DNA of 64,000 bases, taken from positions 114,531 through 178,530 of the forward strand of contig NZ_JBEPIJ010000007.1 of assembly GCF_040327995.1 (NCBI RefSeq), written 5' to 3'. The notes under the pieces are model-generated. The model did no database searches. It saw nothing but the letters and a program-made list of their open reading frames with translations, and had not been told where the DNA came from. A program made the translations under genes and the position numbers. This DNA is from Solimonas thermocellulolyticum (GTDB lineage Bacteria; Pseudomonadota; Gammaproteobacteria; Nevskiales; Nevskiaceae). Below, piece after piece: positions 38,464 through 48,820 of the stretch (its first letter is position 1; every line of letters starts with the position of its first letter).

Positions 38464-40287
38464 ATGCGCGAGATCGTTCGTATCGGCTGCGGTGCCGGTT
38501 TCTGGGGCGATTCGGCGGAAGGCCCCAAACAGCTCGTCGATTCCGGAGCGATCGACTACCTGATGCTCGACTATCTCGCCGAGATCACGATGTCGTTGCT
38601 GGCGCGTGCGCGCGCCAAAGACCCGGCTGCCGGCTACGCGACGGATTTTCCGGCGGTGCTGGCCGCGCTAGCGCCCAAACTCAAGGCGCGGGGCATCAAG
38701 GTCGTCACCAATGCTGGCGGCGTCAATCCGCTCGCCTGCAAGGCGGCGATCGACGACAAGCTCAAGGCGCTGGGTCTCGACCTCAAGGTGGCCATCGTCA
38801 CCGGCGACGATCTGCTGCCGCGCGCCGCCGAGTTCGCCGACGTCAGGGAAATGTTCAGCGGTGCGCCCATGCCCGCCAAGCCGTGGAGCATGAACGCCTA
38901 TCTCGGCGCCTTCCCGATCGCCCATGCGCTCGGTCGCGGCGCCGACATCGTGCTCACCGGGCGCTGCGTCGACAGCGCGCTGGCGCTCGGTCCGCTGATT
39001 CACGAGTTCGGCTGGCAGGCCGACGATTACGACAAGCTCTCCGCCGGCAGCCTGGCCGGTCACATCATCGAATGCGGCGTACAGGCCACCGGCGGCATCA
39101 TCACCGACTGGAAGGACGTGGCCGACGACTGGGACCGCATGGGCTTTCCGATCGCCGAGTGTCGCGCCGACGGCAGCTTCGTCGTCACCAAGCCGGCGAA
39201 CACCGGCGGGCGCGTGACGCCCGAGACCGTCGCCGAACAGATCGTCTACGAAATCGGCGATCCGGCCGCCTACCTGTTGCCGGACGTGAGCTGCGACTGG
39301 CGCGAGGTGCGGCTGCGCCAGGTCGGCGACGATCGCGTCGAGGTGCGCGGCGCGCGCGGCGAGGCACCGCCGTCGCATTACAAGGTCTCGGTGACGTATC
39401 AGGACGGCTTTCGCTGCAACATGACGATGATGATCGGTGGCGTCGATGCCGTGGCCAAGGCCGAGGCCGTCGCCGCGGCGATACTCAGGCGCACGCGGCG
39501 CATGTTCGCCGAGCGCGGCTTGGGCGACTACACGCGCACCGACGTCGAGGTGCTGGGCAGCGAGGCCAACTGGGGCGCCCATGCGCGCCGCCGCGACACC
39601 CGCGAGGTCATCCTCAAGCTCAACGTCCACCACCACGACAAGACCGCACTGGAGATCTTCGGCCGCGAATGCATTCCGCCGGCGACCGCGATGGCGCAGG
39701 GCATCACCGGCTTTGCCGGCGGGCGCCCGGCGCCGACGCCGCTGGTGCGGCTGTTCTCCTGTCTGGTGCCGAAGGACGCGGTGAGAATCGAAGTGGACGG
39801 TTCTCCGTTTCGGGTCCCCTCCGCCGCCGGCGGCAGAGCGTGCCCCGAAGGGGCGAAAGAGGGCACCGGCACGGCTGGCGCTCCGCCGCCCGCGGCAGCG
39901 GCCCGCTCGCGTGGAACACATGCGTCCGACCCTCTGCCGCCGGCGGGGGAGGGGAGTAGAACCGTGCCCCTCATCACCATCGCCTACGGCCGCTCCGGCG
40001 ACAAGGGCAATGCCGCGAACATCGGCGTGCTCGCGCGCAAGCCCGAGTTCTTACCGATCCTGCGCGAACAGCTCACCGCCGAGGCGGTGAAGCGCTACTT
40101 CGCGCACTTCGTCGAAGGAAAGGTGCAGCGCTTCGAGATCCCGGGCTTGCACGGCTTCAACTTCCTGATGTGGGATGCGCTCGGCGGCGGCGGCATCGCC
40201 TCGCTGCGCCACGACCCGCAGGGCAAGATGCTGGCGCAGGTGCTGATGGACTTTCCGATCCACGTGCCGGCGGACCTGCTCGGCTGA
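38464..40287 (+). CDS. atuA: AtuA-family protein with repeat-derived linker
   Basis: A 607-residue protein with two conserved parts: DUF1446 (about 1-445; VRIGCGAGFWGDS, DYLMLDYLAEITMSLLARA, NAGGVNP, LTGRCVDSALALGP) and a C-terminal AtuA-like domain (about 500-605; YGRSGDKGNAANIGVLAR, GLHGFNFLMWDALGGGG). AtuA proteins are essential for growth on citronellol-type acyclic terpenes in Pseudomonas, but their biochemical role is unknown. The linker, residues about 451-497, is encoded by a palindromic repeat inserted in frame (PSAAGGRACPEGAKEG and later PLPPAGEG). It starts 2 bp after the hydratase stop and ends 4 bp before the tetR start. Confidence 0.92.
   Translation: MREIVRIGCGAGFWGDSAEGPKQLVDSGAIDYLMLDYLAEITMSLLARARAKDPAAGYATDFPAVLAALAPKLKARGIKVVTNAGGVNPLACKAAIDDKLKALGLDLKVAIVTGDDLLPRAAEFADVREMFSGAPMPAKPWSMNAYLGAFPIAHALGRGADIVLTGRCVDSALALGPLIHEFGWQADDYDKLSAGSLAGHIIECGVQATGGIITDWKDVADDWDRMGFPIAECRADGSFVVTKPANTGGRVTPETVAEQIVYEIGDPAAYLLPDVSCDWREVRLRQVGDDRVEVRGARGEAPPSHYKVSVTYQDGFRCNMTMMIGGVDAVAKAEAVAAAILRRTRRMFAERGLGDYTRTDVEVLGSEANWGAHARRRDTREVILKLNVHHHDKTALEIFGRECIPPATAMAQGITGFAGGRPAPTPLVRLFSCLVPKDAVRIEVDGSPFRVPSAAGGRACPEGAKEGTGTAGAPPPAAAARSRGTHASDPLPPAGEGSRTVPLITIAYGRSGDKGNAANIGVLARKPEFLPILREQLTAEAVKRYFAHFVEGKVQRFEIPGLHGFNFLMWDALGGGGIASLRHDPQGKMLAQVLMDFPIHVPADLLG
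39816..39954. repeat. Palindromic repeat inserted within atuA
   Basis: A 139-bp segment bounded by 23-bp inverted repeats, 39816-39838 (starting CCCCTCCG, ending GGCAGAG) and 39932-39954 (starting CTCTGCC, ending GGAGGGG), with one mismatch. It falls exactly between the two AtuA domains and is read through without a stop, adding about 46 residues. No transposase is encoded; it looks like a MITE- or REP-type dispersed element. A target-site duplication is not evident. Confidence 0.8.
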
Positions 40288-40291
40288 TGCG

Positions 40292-41037
40292 ATGACACGC
40301 AAATCGCCAGTCGTCCGTGGGCAAGCGCCGCGCCGCGCGCGCGAGCAGCGCGTCGACGAGATCCTCGTCGCCGCGCGTGACGTGTTCTGCGAGAAAGGCT
40401 ATGAAGCCACCGCCGTCGCCGAGATCGCGGCGAGGCTGGGCGTCGTCGAGGGCACGATCTACAAGTACTTCGCCACCAAGCGCGAGCTGCTGCTCAAGGT
40501 GCTCGAATACTGGTACGAACAGCTCTTCGGCGACTACCGGCGCGATCTGGACCGCGTGCGCGGCCACCGCGCGCGCCTGCGTCTGCTGATCTGGCGTCAC
40601 CTGTGCACGGTGCGCGACTGGCCGCTGCTGTGCCGGCTGATGTTCCGCGAAGTGCGCAGCGAGGACGACTATCGCGGCACGACGCTGCACGCGCTGAATC
40701 GTCGCTACACGCAGGTGTTGATGGACGTGATCGCCGACGGCCAAGCCGCAAGGGTGTTCCGTGCCGATCTGCCGCCGGCGCTGTTGCGCGATCTGGTTTA
40801 CGGCGGCATCGAGCACTGCACCTGGCGCTACACCGCCGACACCGCGGCCGCCGGCGCCCGTCGCGGCGCGCGGCGCGGCACGCTCGACGTGGACACGCTC
40901 GCCGATCAGCTCACCGCCATCGTCTGCGACGGCATCGAAACACCCGGACGTGCAGCGCGATACCGCGACGCCGAACAGTTGCGGCGCATCGCCGCGCGCC
41001 TCGAAGCCTTGCAACCGGCATCCCATGGGGAACGAGC

Positions 41038-41041
<4 letters not shown>
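40292..41041 (+). CDS. TetR family regulator inside the catabolic operon
   Basis: A 249-residue TetR protein with helix-turn-helix at about residues 20-65 (ILVAARDVFCEKGYEATAVA, then GVVEGTIYKYFATKRELLLK). The C-terminal domain is helical with an Arg/Ala-rich tail. It lies 4 bp after atuA and overlaps the biotin carboxylase by 4 bp (ATGA), so it is made together with the enzymes. In Pseudomonas AtuR is a TetR repressor of the atu genes; a similar job here, with an acyl-CoA as inducer, is likely. The dyads at 37497 and 37609 are candidate targets. Confidence 0.9.
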
Positions 41042-42573
<1,532 letters not shown>

Positions 42574-42583
42574 GGACATCACC

Positions 42584-43090
42584 ATGCACCATGCATTCAA
42601 ACTCGGCGACGCCGAGCACAACGTCGCCCTCTCACGCTCGGCGACGGCGTATCGCCTGCATCTCGGCGGCCAGACGCTCGATGTCGATCTGAAGACCGGC
42701 GCCGACGGCCGCGCCTGGCTGACAGTGGGTGACCGCCATGTCGAAGTCGTCATCGCCACGCGCGGCGACGAGGTCTTCGTGCATCTGGACGGCGAGGCTT
42801 ACGCCCTGCGCTATCAACACCCGCTCGACCGGCTCGCCGCGGCGGCGGCCGGCAATGCCGAGGACCGCATCCTCGCGCCGATGCCGGGTAGCGTCGTCAG
42901 CGTCGCGGTCAAGGCCGGCGAGGCCGTGACCAAGGGTCAGGTCTTGCTGGTCATGGAGAGCATGAAGATGGAGACGACCATCACCGCGCCGCGCGACGGC
43001 GTGATCGCCGAGATCGCCTATGAAAAAGGCCAGACCTTCGATCGCGACGCCCTGTTGCTGAGCCTCGAGCCGATGGAGAAGTCCGCGTGA
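42584..43090 (+). CDS. Biotin carboxyl carrier protein, separate subunit
   Basis: A 168-residue protein. Residues 1-88 are a beta-rich region corresponding to the end of the biotin-transport (BT) domain of fused alpha subunits; 95-163 is a biotinyl domain with VMESMKMETTI, so Lys128 is the biotin site. It starts 10 bp after the biotin carboxylase stop with its own AAGGA site, in a different frame, so it is a true separate gene and not read-through. The stop overlaps the GTG start of the carboxyltransferase gene (GTGA). With its neighbours it rebuilds a complete carboxylase. Confidence 0.9.
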   Translation: MHHAFKLGDAEHNVALSRSATAYRLHLGGQTLDVDLKTGADGRAWLTVGDRHVEVVIATRGDEVFVHLDGEAYALRYQHPLDRLAAAAAGNAEDRILAPMPGSVVSVAVKAGEAVTKGQVLLVMESMKMETTITAPRDGVIAEIAYEKGQTFDRDALLLSLEPMEKSA

Positions 43091-44694
43091 AGCGCATCGA
43101 AAGCAAGCTCAACACCGCCTCTGCCGAGTTCCAGGCCAATGCCGCGCACAACCGGCGCCTGGCCGCCGAGTTCCGCGAGCGTCAGGAGCGGGCGCGGCAC
43201 CTGCGGCCGCAGCGCGACATCGACCGTCTGCGCTCGCAGAACAAGCTCTTGGTGCGCGAGCGACTCGATCTCTTACTCGACCCGGGCACGCCGTTTCTGG
43301 AACTTTCGTCGCTGGCGGCTTGTGAGGCCTACGGCGGTGAGGTACCGGCTGCGGCCTGCGTCACCGGCATCGGCATCGTTTCCGGCCGCGAAGTGCTCGT
43401 CAATGCCGGAGATGCGAGCGTCAAAGGCGGCGCCTGGTATCCGCTGACGGTGAAGAAGACCGTGCGCGCGCTCGACATCGCCATCGAGAACCGCCTGCCG
43501 GTCGTGCATCTGTGCGATTCCGCCGGCGGTTTCTTGCCGCTGCAGGCCGAGCTCTTCGCCGACAAGTACTACGCCGGCCGCATTTTCCGTAACCAGTGCA
43601 TGCTGTCGAAGATGGGCGTGCAGCAGGTGGCGGTGGTGCTGGGCCACTGCACCGCCGGCGGCGCCTACGTGCCGGGTCTGTCGGACTACAACGTGATCGT
43701 GCGTGGCACCGGCGCGATCTTCCTTGCCGGGCCGCCGCTGGTGAAGGCCGCGACCGGCGAGGACGTCTCGGTCGAGGAGCTCGGTGGCTGCGACATGCAC
43801 ACCTCGGTTTCCGGCACCGCCGACTATCCCGCGAGCAGCGAGGAAGAAGCGATCGCGATCGCGCGCGACATCGTCGCGCAGTTCAAGCGCCCGCAGAAAA
43901 CGCCCATCGAGTGGCAGGCACCGGAAGCGCCGTATTACGACCCCACCGAGCTGTACGGCATCCTGCCGCGCGACATCAAGGCACAGTTCGACATGAAGGA
44001 AGTGATCGCGCGCTTGGTCGATGGCTCGCGCTTCCACGAGTACCAGCCGAACTACGGCAAGACGCTGATCTGCGGCTACGCGCATCTGTGGGGCTTTCAA
44101 GTCGGCATCCTCGCCAACAACGGTGTGCTGTTCAACGACAGTGCGCTCAAGGGCGCGCACTTCATCGAGCTGTGCAACCAGAACCGCACGCCGATCCTGT
44201 TCCTGCAGAACATCACCGGCTTCATGGTGGGCCGTGAATACGAGCGCCGCGGCATCACCAAGGACGGCGCCAAGATGATCATGGCGGTGTCCAACTGCGA
44301 GGTGCCCAAGTTCACCGTGATGTGCCACGGCAGCTTCGGTGCCGGCAACTACGGCATGAGCGGCCGCGCCTTCGATTCGCGCTTGCTGTTCTCCTGGCCT
44401 CACTCGCAGATCAGCGTCATGGGGGCGGAGCAGGCCGCCAACACGCTGGCGGACGTGAAGATCCGCCAGTTGCAGAAACAGGGCCAGCGACTCTCGCAGG
44501 CCGAGATCGACGCCATCCGCGAGCCGGTACTGGCCGAGTTCAAACGCAAGCAATCGGCGTACTGGTCGACCAGCGAGATCTGGGACGATGGCATCCTCGA
44601 TCCGGTCGACACACGCAACGCCCTCGGCGTCGCGATCTCGGCCGCGTTGAACACGCCGATCGGCGATCCGCGCTACGGCGTGTTCCGGATGTAA
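43087..44694 (+). CDS. Acyl-CoA carboxylase carboxyltransferase (beta) subunit
   Basis: A 535-residue carboxyltransferase with both crotonase-like halves. VVHLCDSAGGFLPLQAELFAD, GHCTAGGAYVPGLSD, GPPLVKAATGEDVSVEELGG in the N-half and LFLQNITGFMVGREYERRG, GSFGAGNYGMSGRAFD in the C-half are typical of methylcrotonyl/geranyl-CoA carboxylase beta chains (LiuB, AtuC). The start is GTG at 43087, overlapping the biotin-carrier stop. Transfers CO2 from carboxybiotin to the gamma methyl of an enoyl-CoA. Which of the two substrates is used depends on pocket residues I cannot assign reliably. Confidence 0.93.
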   Translation: MKRIESKLNTASAEFQANAAHNRRLAAEFRERQERARHLRPQRDIDRLRSQNKLLVRERLDLLLDPGTPFLELSSLAACEAYGGEVPAAACVTGIGIVSGREVLVNAGDASVKGGAWYPLTVKKTVRALDIAIENRLPVVHLCDSAGGFLPLQAELFADKYYAGRIFRNQCMLSKMGVQQVAVVLGHCTAGGAYVPGLSDYNVIVRGTGAIFLAGPPLVKAATGEDVSVEELGGCDMHTSVSGTADYPASSEEEAIAIARDIVAQFKRPQKTPIEWQAPEAPYYDPTELYGILPRDIKAQFDMKEVIARLVDGSRFHEYQPNYGKTLICGYAHLWGFQVGILANNGVLFNDSALKGAHFIELCNQNRTPILFLQNITGFMVGREYERRGITKDGAKMIMAVSNCEVPKFTVMCHGSFGAGNYGMSGRAFDSRLLFSWPHSQISVMGAEQAANTLADVKIRQLQKQGQRLSQAEIDAIREPVLAEFKRKQSAYWSTSEIWDDGILDPVDTRNALGVAISAALNTPIGDPRYGVFRM

Positions 44695-44705
44695 GCTGCA
44701 TACCC

Positions 44706-45710
44706 ATGAACGCCGACACACCCGCACCGACACAAGCGCCGCTGTTGCTCGCCCCCGCCGAAGGGCTGGTGCGCCATCGCGACATGCCGATCAGCCTACG
44801 CAGCCGTTTCATCACCTGGCTGCTGAAGCTGTTTCTGCGGCCAATGTTGGCGCGGATGATCCGCGGCTCGGACGAGAGCATCGCGCGCATCCAGCTCAGG
44901 CTGATGCGGATGCGCTGTCCGAACACACACGGACAGTCGCTGGAATACACGGTGGTCGGTGCGCTGCCGGGTCATGTGGTCGGCGATCTGCGCGATACCG
45001 GCAAGCCGGTGATCCTGTGGCTGCACGGCGGTGCGTTCTTTTTGCCGGCGGCGCCGACCGCGCATCTGGAGATGGCGACCGATCTGTGCGCGCAGCTGGA
45101 CGCGCACTGCTTCATGCCGGACTATCGCCTCGCGCCGCGCAACCGCTTTCCCGCGGCGCTGGACGACTGCGAGCGTGCCTATCGTGCGCTGCTCGATCTG
45201 GGCTTTGCGCCCGAGCGCATCGTGCTCGGCGGCGACTCGGCCGGCGGCAATCTCGCGCTCGGCGTGCTGCAGCGCATCCGCAAGAACGGCTGGCCGATGC
45301 CGGCCTGCGTGTTGCCGGTGTCGCCGGCGACCGAGCTGGGTCGCATCCACGCGCCGCCCTCGCGCCCGCGCAAGATGAGAATCGACCCGATCCTGCCGAT
45401 CGCCGCGCTGCAGCGGGTCGACGAGATGTACGCCGGCGACTGGGACGCCTCCGATCCAGAGCTGTCGCCGATCTTCGCCGACTGCCGCGGCTTTCCGCCG
45501 ATGTATCTGATCGCCAGCGACGCCGAGGTGCTGCTCGACGACACGGTGTTCTTCGCGCGTCGCGCCAAGGCGCACGGCGTCGACGTGCGCTGCGATGTCT
45601 GGCCGGTGCTGCCGCATGCCTTCCCGCTGTTCGGCACGCTCTACCGCGAGGTGCGTCTGGCGCGCGCCGACATGGTGGCGTTCATGCGTGAGCGCCTCGG
45701 CCGGGCATGA
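44706..45710 (+). CDS. Alpha/beta hydrolase, hormone-sensitive-lipase family
   Basis: A 334-residue esterase of the HSL (Abhydrolase_3) family. An amphipathic N-terminal helix region (about 30-50) may bind membranes. HGGAFF (107-112) forms the oxyanion hole, GDSAGG (176-181) carries Ser178, and ASDAEVLLDD plus LPHAFP supply Asp and His. Such enzymes cleave short or medium acyl esters; an ester of the pathway's terpenoid alcohol would be a sensible substrate. Starts 11 bp after the carboxyltransferase stop, ATG at 44706; part of the same operon. Confidence 0.9.
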   Translation: MNADTPAPTQAPLLLAPAEGLVRHRDMPISLRSRFITWLLKLFLRPMLARMIRGSDESIARIQLRLMRMRCPNTHGQSLEYTVVGALPGHVVGDLRDTGKPVILWLHGGAFFLPAAPTAHLEMATDLCAQLDAHCFMPDYRLAPRNRFPAALDDCERAYRALLDLGFAPERIVLGGDSAGGNLALGVLQRIRKNGWPMPACVLPVSPATELGRIHAPPSRPRKMRIDPILPIAALQRVDEMYAGDWDASDPELSPIFADCRGFPPMYLIASDAEVLLDDTVFFARRAKAHGVDVRCDVWPVLPHAFPLFGTLYREVRLARADMVAFMRERLGRA

Positions 45711-45765
45711 GTGTGTAGCCGCTTGCCGAGACGCGCGAGAGCAAGAACGATGCGAGGAGACCACG

Positions 45766-47643
45766 ATGAGCCGCTATCAGGACGAATACCGCCGTTCGCT
45801 GGCCGACCCGGCCGCGTTCTGGGCCGAGCAGGCGCAGCATCTGCACTGGGATCGGCGATGGGACGCGGTCTTGGACGAGTCGGCCGCGCCGTTGTACCGC
45901 TGGTTCGCCGGCGCCCGGTTCAACACCTGCTACAACGCGCTGGATCGCCACGTCGAAGCCGGTCGCGGCGAACAAGCGGCGCTGATCTACGACAGCCCGG
46001 TGACGGGCACGATCCGCAGCTACAGTTATCGTGAGCTGCGCGATGCCGTCGCGCGCTTCGCCGGTGCGCTGCGTGCCAACGGCGTCAACGCAGGGGATCG
46101 CGTCGTCATCTACATGCCGATGGTGCCGGAGGCGGCGATCGCGATGCTCGCCTGCGCGCGCATCGGCGCGATCCACTCGGTGGTGTTCGGTGGCTTCGCC
46201 GCGCCGGAGCTGGCCAAGCGCATCGACGATGCCCAGCCGGTGCTCGTCGTCTCGGCGTCCTGCGGCATCGAGCTCGGGCGCACGATCGCGTACAAGCCGC
46301 TGCTCGACCAGGCGATCGCGCTGTCCGCACACAAGCCGGCGCGCTGCATCATCCTGCAGCGTCCGCAGGTCGCGGCTGAACTGACAGCCGGCCGCGATCT
46401 CGACTGGAGCGACGCCGTTGCCAGCGCGCAGCCGGCCGACTGCGTGCCGGTTGCGGCGACCGATCCGCTGTACGTGCTCTACACCTCGGGCACCACCGGC
46501 AAGCCCAAGGGCGTGGTGCGCGATCACGGTGGCCATGCGGTCGCGTTGCACTACTCGATGCGCGCGGTGTACGACGCGCGGCCTGGCGAGGTGTTCTGGG
46601 CGGCATCCGACGTCGGCTGGGTCGTCGGCCATTCATACATCGTCTATGCGCCGCTCTTGCTCGGCTGCACGACGGTGATGTACGAAGGCAAGCCGGTCGG
46701 CACGCCCGACGCCGGCGCGTTCTGGCGCGTCATCAGCCAGCATCGCGTGCGCACCTTCTTCACCGCGCCGACCGCGTTTCGCGCGATCAAGAAGGAGGAT
46801 CCGCGCGGCGAGCAACTCAAGCGCTACGACATCACCTGCCTGCGCGCGCTGTTCCTCGCCGGCGAGCGCTCCGATCCCGACACCATCGGCTGGGCGCAGG
46901 ACATGCTTAAGGTGCCGGTGGTCGATCACTGGTGGCAAACCGAGCTTGGCTGGCCGGCGATCGCCAACTGCCTGGGCATCGAGCCCATGCCGGTCAAACC
47001 CGGCTCGGCCACGGTGCCCGTGCCGGGCTTCGACCTGCAGGCGCTCGACGCCGATGGCACGCCGATGGCGCCGGGCGCGATCGGCAACCTCGCGCTCAAG
47101 CTGCCGCTGCCGCCGGGCACGCTACTGACGATGTGGAACAACGACCAGGGCTATCGCGAGCACTACCTCGCGCGTTATCCGGGCTACTACCTCACCGGCG
47201 ATGCCGGCTACATCGACGAGGACGGCTACGCCTGGATCATGTCGCGCATCGACGACATCATCAACGTCGCCGGCCATCGCCTGTCCACTGGCGCGATGGA
47301 GGAGGTGCTCGCCGGTCATCCGGACGTCGCCGAATGCGCGGTCATCGGCATCGCCGATGCGATGAAGGGGCAGTTGCCGCTGGGGCTGGTCGTGCTCAAG
47401 GCCGGCGTCGAGCGGCCGCATGCCGACATCGAAAAAGAGCTCGTCGCGCGCGTGCGCGAGCAGATCGGCGCCGTCGCCGCGTTCAAGACTGCGCTGATCG
47501 TGCCGCGCCTGCCCAAGACCCGCTCCGGCAAGGTGCTGCGCGCGACCATGCGCGCGATCGCCGACGGTCGACCGTACACGGTGCCGGCGACGATCGACGA
47601 TCCGCGCATCCTCGACGAGATCGCCGCCGTGTTGAGGTCGTGA
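45766..47643 (+). CDS. Acyl-CoA synthetase, propionate/AtuH-like
   Basis: A 625-residue AMP-forming ligase of acetyl/propionyl-CoA synthetase length. YTSGTTGKPKGVVRDHGGHA is the ATP loop; WAASDVGWVVGHSYIVYAPLLLG and DHWWQTELGWP are PrpE-like; YLTGDAGYIDEDGYAWIMSRIDDIINVAGHR and KTRSGKVLR hold the hinge and catalytic Lys. By sequence it looks like propionyl-CoA synthetase, but in this operon it may load a branched or terpenoid acid. The ATG at 45766 has GAGGAGA 7 bp upstream. Propionyl-CoA is also a plausible end product to be recycled. Confidence 0.9.
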   Translation: MSRYQDEYRRSLADPAAFWAEQAQHLHWDRRWDAVLDESAAPLYRWFAGARFNTCYNALDRHVEAGRGEQAALIYDSPVTGTIRSYSYRELRDAVARFAGALRANGVNAGDRVVIYMPMVPEAAIAMLACARIGAIHSVVFGGFAAPELAKRIDDAQPVLVVSASCGIELGRTIAYKPLLDQAIALSAHKPARCIILQRPQVAAELTAGRDLDWSDAVASAQPADCVPVAATDPLYVLYTSGTTGKPKGVVRDHGGHAVALHYSMRAVYDARPGEVFWAASDVGWVVGHSYIVYAPLLLGCTTVMYEGKPVGTPDAGAFWRVISQHRVRTFFTAPTAFRAIKKEDPRGEQLKRYDITCLRALFLAGERSDPDTIGWAQDMLKVPVVDHWWQTELGWPAIANCLGIEPMPVKPGSATVPVPGFDLQALDADGTPMAPGAIGNLALKLPLPPGTLLTMWNNDQGYREHYLARYPGYYLTGDAGYIDEDGYAWIMSRIDDIINVAGHRLSTGAMEEVLAGHPDVAECAVIGIADAMKGQLPLGLVVLKAGVERPHADIEKELVARVREQIGAVAAFKTALIVPRLPKTRSGKVLRATMRAIADGRPYTVPATIDDPRILDEIAAVLRS

Positions 47644-47671
47644 CCGGCCGCATGCGTGCGACAATCCGCAC

Positions 47672-48364
47672 ATGAGCGGCGAACGAAGGTCGGTCTTCAT
47701 CACCGGCGGCGGCAGCGGTCTGGGCGCTGCGGTCGCGCGGCGGCTGTCGGCGCGCAACTGGCGCGTCGTCGTCGCCGGCCGCCGCGCCGAGCGGCTGGAT
47801 GCGCTGGCGCGCGAGCGGTCGAACGTGACCGCCTGCGCGCTCGATGTCACCGATGCCGCCGCAGTCGAGGCCGCGATCCGCGCGCATGCGCCCGATGCGC
47901 TGGTGTGCTGTGCGGCGATCATGGGCCGCGGCGCGATCTGGGACGAGCTGACACCCGAGCGCTTCGCCGAGGTCATGGCGATCAACGTCGGCGGCACCTT
48001 CCACGCCTGTCGCGCGGCGATGCGCCTGTGGCGCGAACGCGGCCGCGGCGGCGACATCGTCAACGTCTCCTCGCTCGGTGGCTTGCGCGGCATGCAGCGC
48101 TTCAGCGGCTTCGGCGCCTATGCAACCTCGAAGCATGCCGTTTGCGGCCTGACCGAGGCGCTCGCACTCGAAGGCAAAGCGCACGACATCCGCGTCAACG
48201 CGATCGCGCCGGGGACGATGCGCACCGAGATGGTCGCCGCGCTCGGACTCACACCGAAGACCACGCCCGAGGCGATTGCGCCGACGGTCGAATATCTGCT
48301 CGACCGCGCGCTGTCGGCGCCGCTGTCCGGCACCATCGTGGACATCCACTGCAATGACGACTGA
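47672..48364 (+). CDS. Short-chain dehydrogenase, possibly pterin-linked
   Basis: A 230-residue classical SDR: TGGGSGLG (11-18), CCAAIMG in place of NNAG, catalytic Ser in VNVSSLGG and YATSK. The Arg-rich segment AGRRAER after strand 2 suggests NADPH. Its last 11 bp overlap the start of the 6-pyruvoyl-tetrahydropterin-synthase-like gene, implying coupled synthesis and perhaps a sepiapterin-reductase-like role; it may equally belong to the fatty acid pathway upstream. Starts 28 bp after the synthetase gene. Confidence 0.85.
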   Translation: MSGERRSVFITGGGSGLGAAVARRLSARNWRVVVAGRRAERLDALARERSNVTACALDVTDAAAVEAAIRAHAPDALVCCAAIMGRGAIWDELTPERFAEVMAINVGGTFHACRAAMRLWRERGRGGDIVNVSSLGGLRGMQRFSGFGAYATSKHAVCGLTEALALEGKAHDIRVNAIAPGTMRTEMVAALGLTPKTTPEAIAPTVEYLLDRALSAPLSGTIVDIHCNDD

Positions 48365-48776
48365 GGCGCCGGTCGTCTATCTCACGCGGCGCGAGACCTT
48401 CGCCGCCGCGCACCGGCTGTGGTCGGACGAGTTGTCCGAGGCCGAGAACCGTGCGCTGTTCGGCAAGTGCGCCCACGACTACGGCCACGGCCACAACTAC
48501 GTGCTCGAAGTGACGCTGCGCGGTCCGGTCGATCCCAAGACCGGTATCCTCGTCAACGTCACCGAGCTGCGCGACACGATCCGCCGGCTGATTCTCGACG
48601 ACGTCGATCACCGGCATCTGAATCACGACTCGAAACTCTGCCGCGGCATCAACCCGACGGTGGAGAATCTGACCGTGCTGTTCTTCAGGGTGCTGCGCGC
48701 GCACTACGGCGAGCTGCTGTACGAGGTCTGCCTGCGCGAGACCGAGAAGAACTGGGCGGTTTATCGGGGTGAGTAG
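48354..48776 (+). CDS. 6-pyruvoyl-tetrahydropterin synthase-like protein (PTPS/QueD family)
   Basis: A 140-residue T-fold enzyme. Zinc ligands His20 (AAHRL), His45 and His47 (GHGHNY); catalytic Cys39 in FGKCAHDYGHGHNY; Asp85/His86 in DVDHRHLN; Glu129 near the C-terminus, with terminal VYRGE. The FGKC-N5-HGHNY spacing and the T-G-I-L-V-N-V motif look closer to eukaryotic-type PTPS (BH4 synthesis) than to short QueD of queuosine synthesis, but activity on either product is possible. It overlaps the SDR gene by 11 bp. Start chosen at 48354 because it aligns at the family N-terminus. Confidence 0.9.
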   Translation: MTTEAPVVYLTRRETFAAAHRLWSDELSEAENRALFGKCAHDYGHGHNYVLEVTLRGPVDPKTGILVNVTELRDTIRRLILDDVDHRHLNHDSKLCRGINPTVENLTVLFFRVLRAHYGELLYEVCLRETEKNWAVYRGE

Positions 48777-48820
48777 GCGCGGCGCGGGGCTCGTGACGCA
48801 GGCGTGAACGGAGATGGCAC

